A stretch of DNA of 64,000 bases, from positions 248,001 through 312,000 of the forward strand of contig JASBRU010000004.1 in NCBI GenBank assembly GCA_030149285.1, read 5' to 3'. How positions within the stretch are numbered: position 1 is the first letter of the stretch; every line of letters starts with the position of its first letter. This DNA is from Flavobacteriales bacterium (GTDB lineage Bacteria; Bacteroidota; Bacteroidia; Flavobacteriales; JASBRU01). A program made the position numbers and the translations under genes. This document shows, in pieces, positions 62,268-64,000 of this stretch. The notes under the pieces are model-generated. The model was not told where the DNA came from, did not search any database, and saw only the letters and a program-made list of their open reading frames with translations.

Positions 62268-63455
62268 ATGAAATGGAAAAAGCCCACATACAAGCGCATT
62301 TTATTTTACGTTCTGCTTCTATTGCTTTTTTTGCCTATTCTTCAAAAGCAGTTTAAAATATTTAAGCCCAAACCCCTAAAGGGTTATATAGAAAAAATGG
62401 AGCCCGCTGAGCTTACCGATAGTACTTGGTTTAGCGGAGAATATCAAGCTCATCAGCAAAAGTATATTGAGGAAAACATTGGTTTAAAGCCACTTTTTGT
62501 TAGGATTAATAACCAAAGAGAATACTCCTTTTTTAATGACTCCAGAATATGGGATATCGTAATAGGTAAAGAGGGTTTTATTTACACAAGAGGTTATGTA
62601 GATGCCTATTATGGTAATGATACCATTAGCAGAGATAGTATTTTTACAAAAGTAAAAATGCTAGATATGATTAGCGATACCTTGCGTAAAAAAGGCACAG
62701 AACTTATAGTTATGATTGCCCCAGGCAAAGGGAGCTATTACCCGGAATATTTACCGGACGAGTTTATACCAACTGAATGGGAGCCAATGCCTAATTACAG
62801 AAATTATGTTGAAGCATTAAATGGTACAGATATTAATTTTTTAGACTTTAACAGATGGTTTAGAGAGATGAAAGATACTGCTAAGTATCCCTTATACCCG
62901 AAAACAGGGGTGCATTGGAGTACTTTTGGAGAGTTTAGGGCATTAGACTCATTGGTGAACTATATATCTTATATAAACAATTGCAATGGCCCCGACTTTA
63001 GGCTGAATGAAGACGGTATAGGCTATGGCAAAAAAGTAAATGAAGGAGATCAGGACGCAGAGTATACCATGAATTTGATTTTTGATATACCCGATTTTAA
63101 GATGGCTTATCCGGGTTTTTATTATGCAAAAGATAGTACTACCTGTATACCTAAAATGCTTACAATTTCTGATAGTTACTTTACAGGGATATTCTATTAC
63201 TACAGGTTTTTGAGTGAAGGCTTTGACGATGCTGATTTTTGGTACTACTTTGATGAAATACATACGCTAGAACAAAATGATACGGTAAGTGTAGCGGAAT
63301 TAGACTTGATACCCGAAATAGAGAAAAATGATGCCATTATACTATTATGTACAGATGGTAATCTAAACCGCCTAGGCTTTGGTTTTGTAGAGCGAGCCTA
63401 CAAAGAGTATTTTCTGAACGATAACTCTACTGAAACTAGTACAGGAGGTGAATGA
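62268..63455 (+). CDS. AlgJ/AlgX-like SGNH-fold O-acetyltransferase
   Basis: A 395-residue protein anchored by an N-terminal helix (residues ~10-27), starting directly after the MBOAT stop. The AlgJ/X domain is seen as a KEGFIYTRGYV strand, IAPGKGSYYPE, H216 in KTGVHWSTFG and Ser303 in TISDSYFTG. The usual D-x-H pair is G-V-H here, so the acidic residue of the triad is not in its normal place. It probably takes acetyl groups from AlgI and places them on a periplasmic polysaccharide. Confidence 0.82.
   Translation: MKWKKPTYKRILFYVLLLLLFLPILQKQFKIFKPKPLKGYIEKMEPAELTDSTWFSGEYQAHQQKYIEENIGLKPLFVRINNQREYSFFNDSRIWDIVIGKEGFIYTRGYVDAYYGNDTISRDSIFTKVKMLDMISDTLRKKGTELIVMIAPGKGSYYPEYLPDEFIPTEWEPMPNYRNYVEALNGTDINFLDFNRWFREMKDTAKYPLYPKTGVHWSTFGEFRALDSLVNYISYINNCNGPDFRLNEDGIGYGKKVNEGDQDAEYTMNLIFDIPDFKMAYPGFYYAKDSTTCIPKMLTISDSYFTGIFYYYRFLSEGFDDADFWYYFDEIHTLEQNDTVSVAELDLIPEIEKNDAIILLCTDGNLNRLGFGFVERAYKEYFLNDNSTETSTGGE
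63443..63448 (+). promoter_or_regulatory. Strong Shine-Dalgarno sequence inside the upstream gene's end
   Basis: AGGAGG, three bases before the ATG at 63452 of the second AlgJ-like gene and within the last codons of the first. Such SD sites are uncommon in Bacteroidota. Confidence 0.45.
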
Positions 63456-64000
63456 TGAAAAAATGGTATTCTAAATTACTGTTTTACCTCTTGCTACTAT
63501 TGCTGTTTGTTCCTCTTATTCAACAACAGTTTCATTTTTCAAGAGAAAAACCACTGAAGGGTTATTTTGAGAAAATGGAAGCAGATACCCTTACATTAAA
63601 GGGATGGTTTAGTGGGGAATATCAGAATAATCAACAAGCTTATACCGAAGAGAACATTGGTTTTAAAGCCTCTTTTGTTAGGATTAATAATCAAATAGAT
63701 TTTTCTTTATATCAAGATCTAAATGCAGAGAATGTAATTAGGGGTAAGAATGGGTTTTTTCATGGGGGAGACTATATAAGGGCATATACAGGAGAAGATT
63801 TTCTTGGTGAAAGCCATATCATCAACAAAGTTGAAAAACTGAAAATGATAAGTGATACATTATCTAAAAAAGGGATAGATATTATTGTGGTTTTTGCTCC
63901 CGGTAAGGCACACTTTATGCCAGAAACCATACCAGAGGAGTATTTAAAGAACAAGGGAGACTCTACTAACTATGAATATTACGCCAAAGAGATTCATAAA
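63452..64000 (+). CDS. AlgJ/AlgX-like protein, N-terminal part (runs off window)
   Basis: Open from the ATG at 63452 to the window end (183 codons seen). It overlaps the preceding TGA by four bases (ATGA). The first 25 residues are an anchor helix, and residues ~40-180 match the previous gene: KPLKGYFEKME, WFSGEYQNNQQAYTEENIGFK, VRINNQ, then a RGKNGFFHGGDYI strand and VFAPGKAHFMPE. The second half, including the catalytic His and Ser, lies outside. Probable tandem duplicate with a second acetylation target. Confidence 0.8.
   Translation, partial: MMKKWYSKLLFYLLLLLLFVPLIQQQFHFSREKPLKGYFEKMEADTLTLKGWFSGEYQNNQQAYTEENIGFKASFVRINNQIDFSLYQDLNAENVIRGKNGFFHGGDYIRAYTGEDFLGESHIINKVEKLKMISDTLSKKGIDIIVVFAPGKAHFMPETIPEEYLKNKGDSTNYEYYAKEIHK

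Overview
The window looks like the chromosome of a low-GC Bacteroidota bacterium, probably a Flavobacteriia- or Cytophagia-like lineage; I cannot place it more finely. The evidence is a TonB-dependent receptor, two secreted proteins with type IX secretion C-terminal sorting domains, LytS/LytTR signalling, an AddAB-type nuclease pair, and repeated TAnnTTTG (-7) promoter boxes, several of them only 4-8 bases before a start codon. I saw no tRNA, rRNA, CRISPR array, transposase or prophage.

Layout. 1-4.5 kb: TonB receptor end, membrane-anchored AraC regulator, T9SS beta-propeller protein, CPBP protease. 4.5-13 kb: small regulatory and resistance cassettes (Crp/Fnr-MFS-GNAT; GyrI-like and VOC proteins; SLC13 transporter; ECF sigma factor with membrane partner; transglutaminase-like protein, Crp/Fnr and AhpD-like). 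13-16.7 kb: a DNRLRE T9SS protein followed by a tightly coupled LytS kinase, LytTR regulator and secreted esterase. 16.8-21.2 kb: two membrane-anchored unknowns, POT transporter, MepB-like protein, and a lone DUF3883 nuclease-like protein with an McrB-like N-terminal region. 21.3-25.8 kb: ZIP transporter and DtxR/MntR regulator divergent from a diheme cytochrome, Rieske and outer-membrane barrel operon, with a palindromic DtxR-type box between them. 25.8-41.1 kb: mostly housekeeping genes (LpxH-like, SodA, TetR with a fatty acid hydroxylase, AddA, Kbl, bacilliredoxin, TadA, AspS, ClC channel). 41-55.4 kb: unknown secreted protein, hydrolase, PurQ, AddB, two tandem AGMO-like monooxygenases, YicC-Gmk-NadD, transporters, trans-sulfuration enzyme, TrkA-like protein. 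55.4-64 kb: SDR, tandem small secreted paralogs, TrpS, lipid acyltransferase, GatC, and an AlgI/AlgJ-type polysaccharide O-acetylation locus that runs off the end.

The least ordinary feature is a dispersed non-coding repeat family (35803-36278, 43049-43404, 57913-58268, plus a solo end at 37441-37487). Its ends are imperfect inverted repeats that each contain a small hairpin with a CTTGA-type loop. Between the second and third copies (both 356 bp) the ends keep the same orientation while the whole inner core is reverse-complemented. In the first copy a smaller inner segment is also flipped. This nested inversion pattern is the best candidate here for something undescribed. The other main candidates are the metal-box-linked diheme/Rieske/porin operon and the McrB-N/DUF3883 protein.
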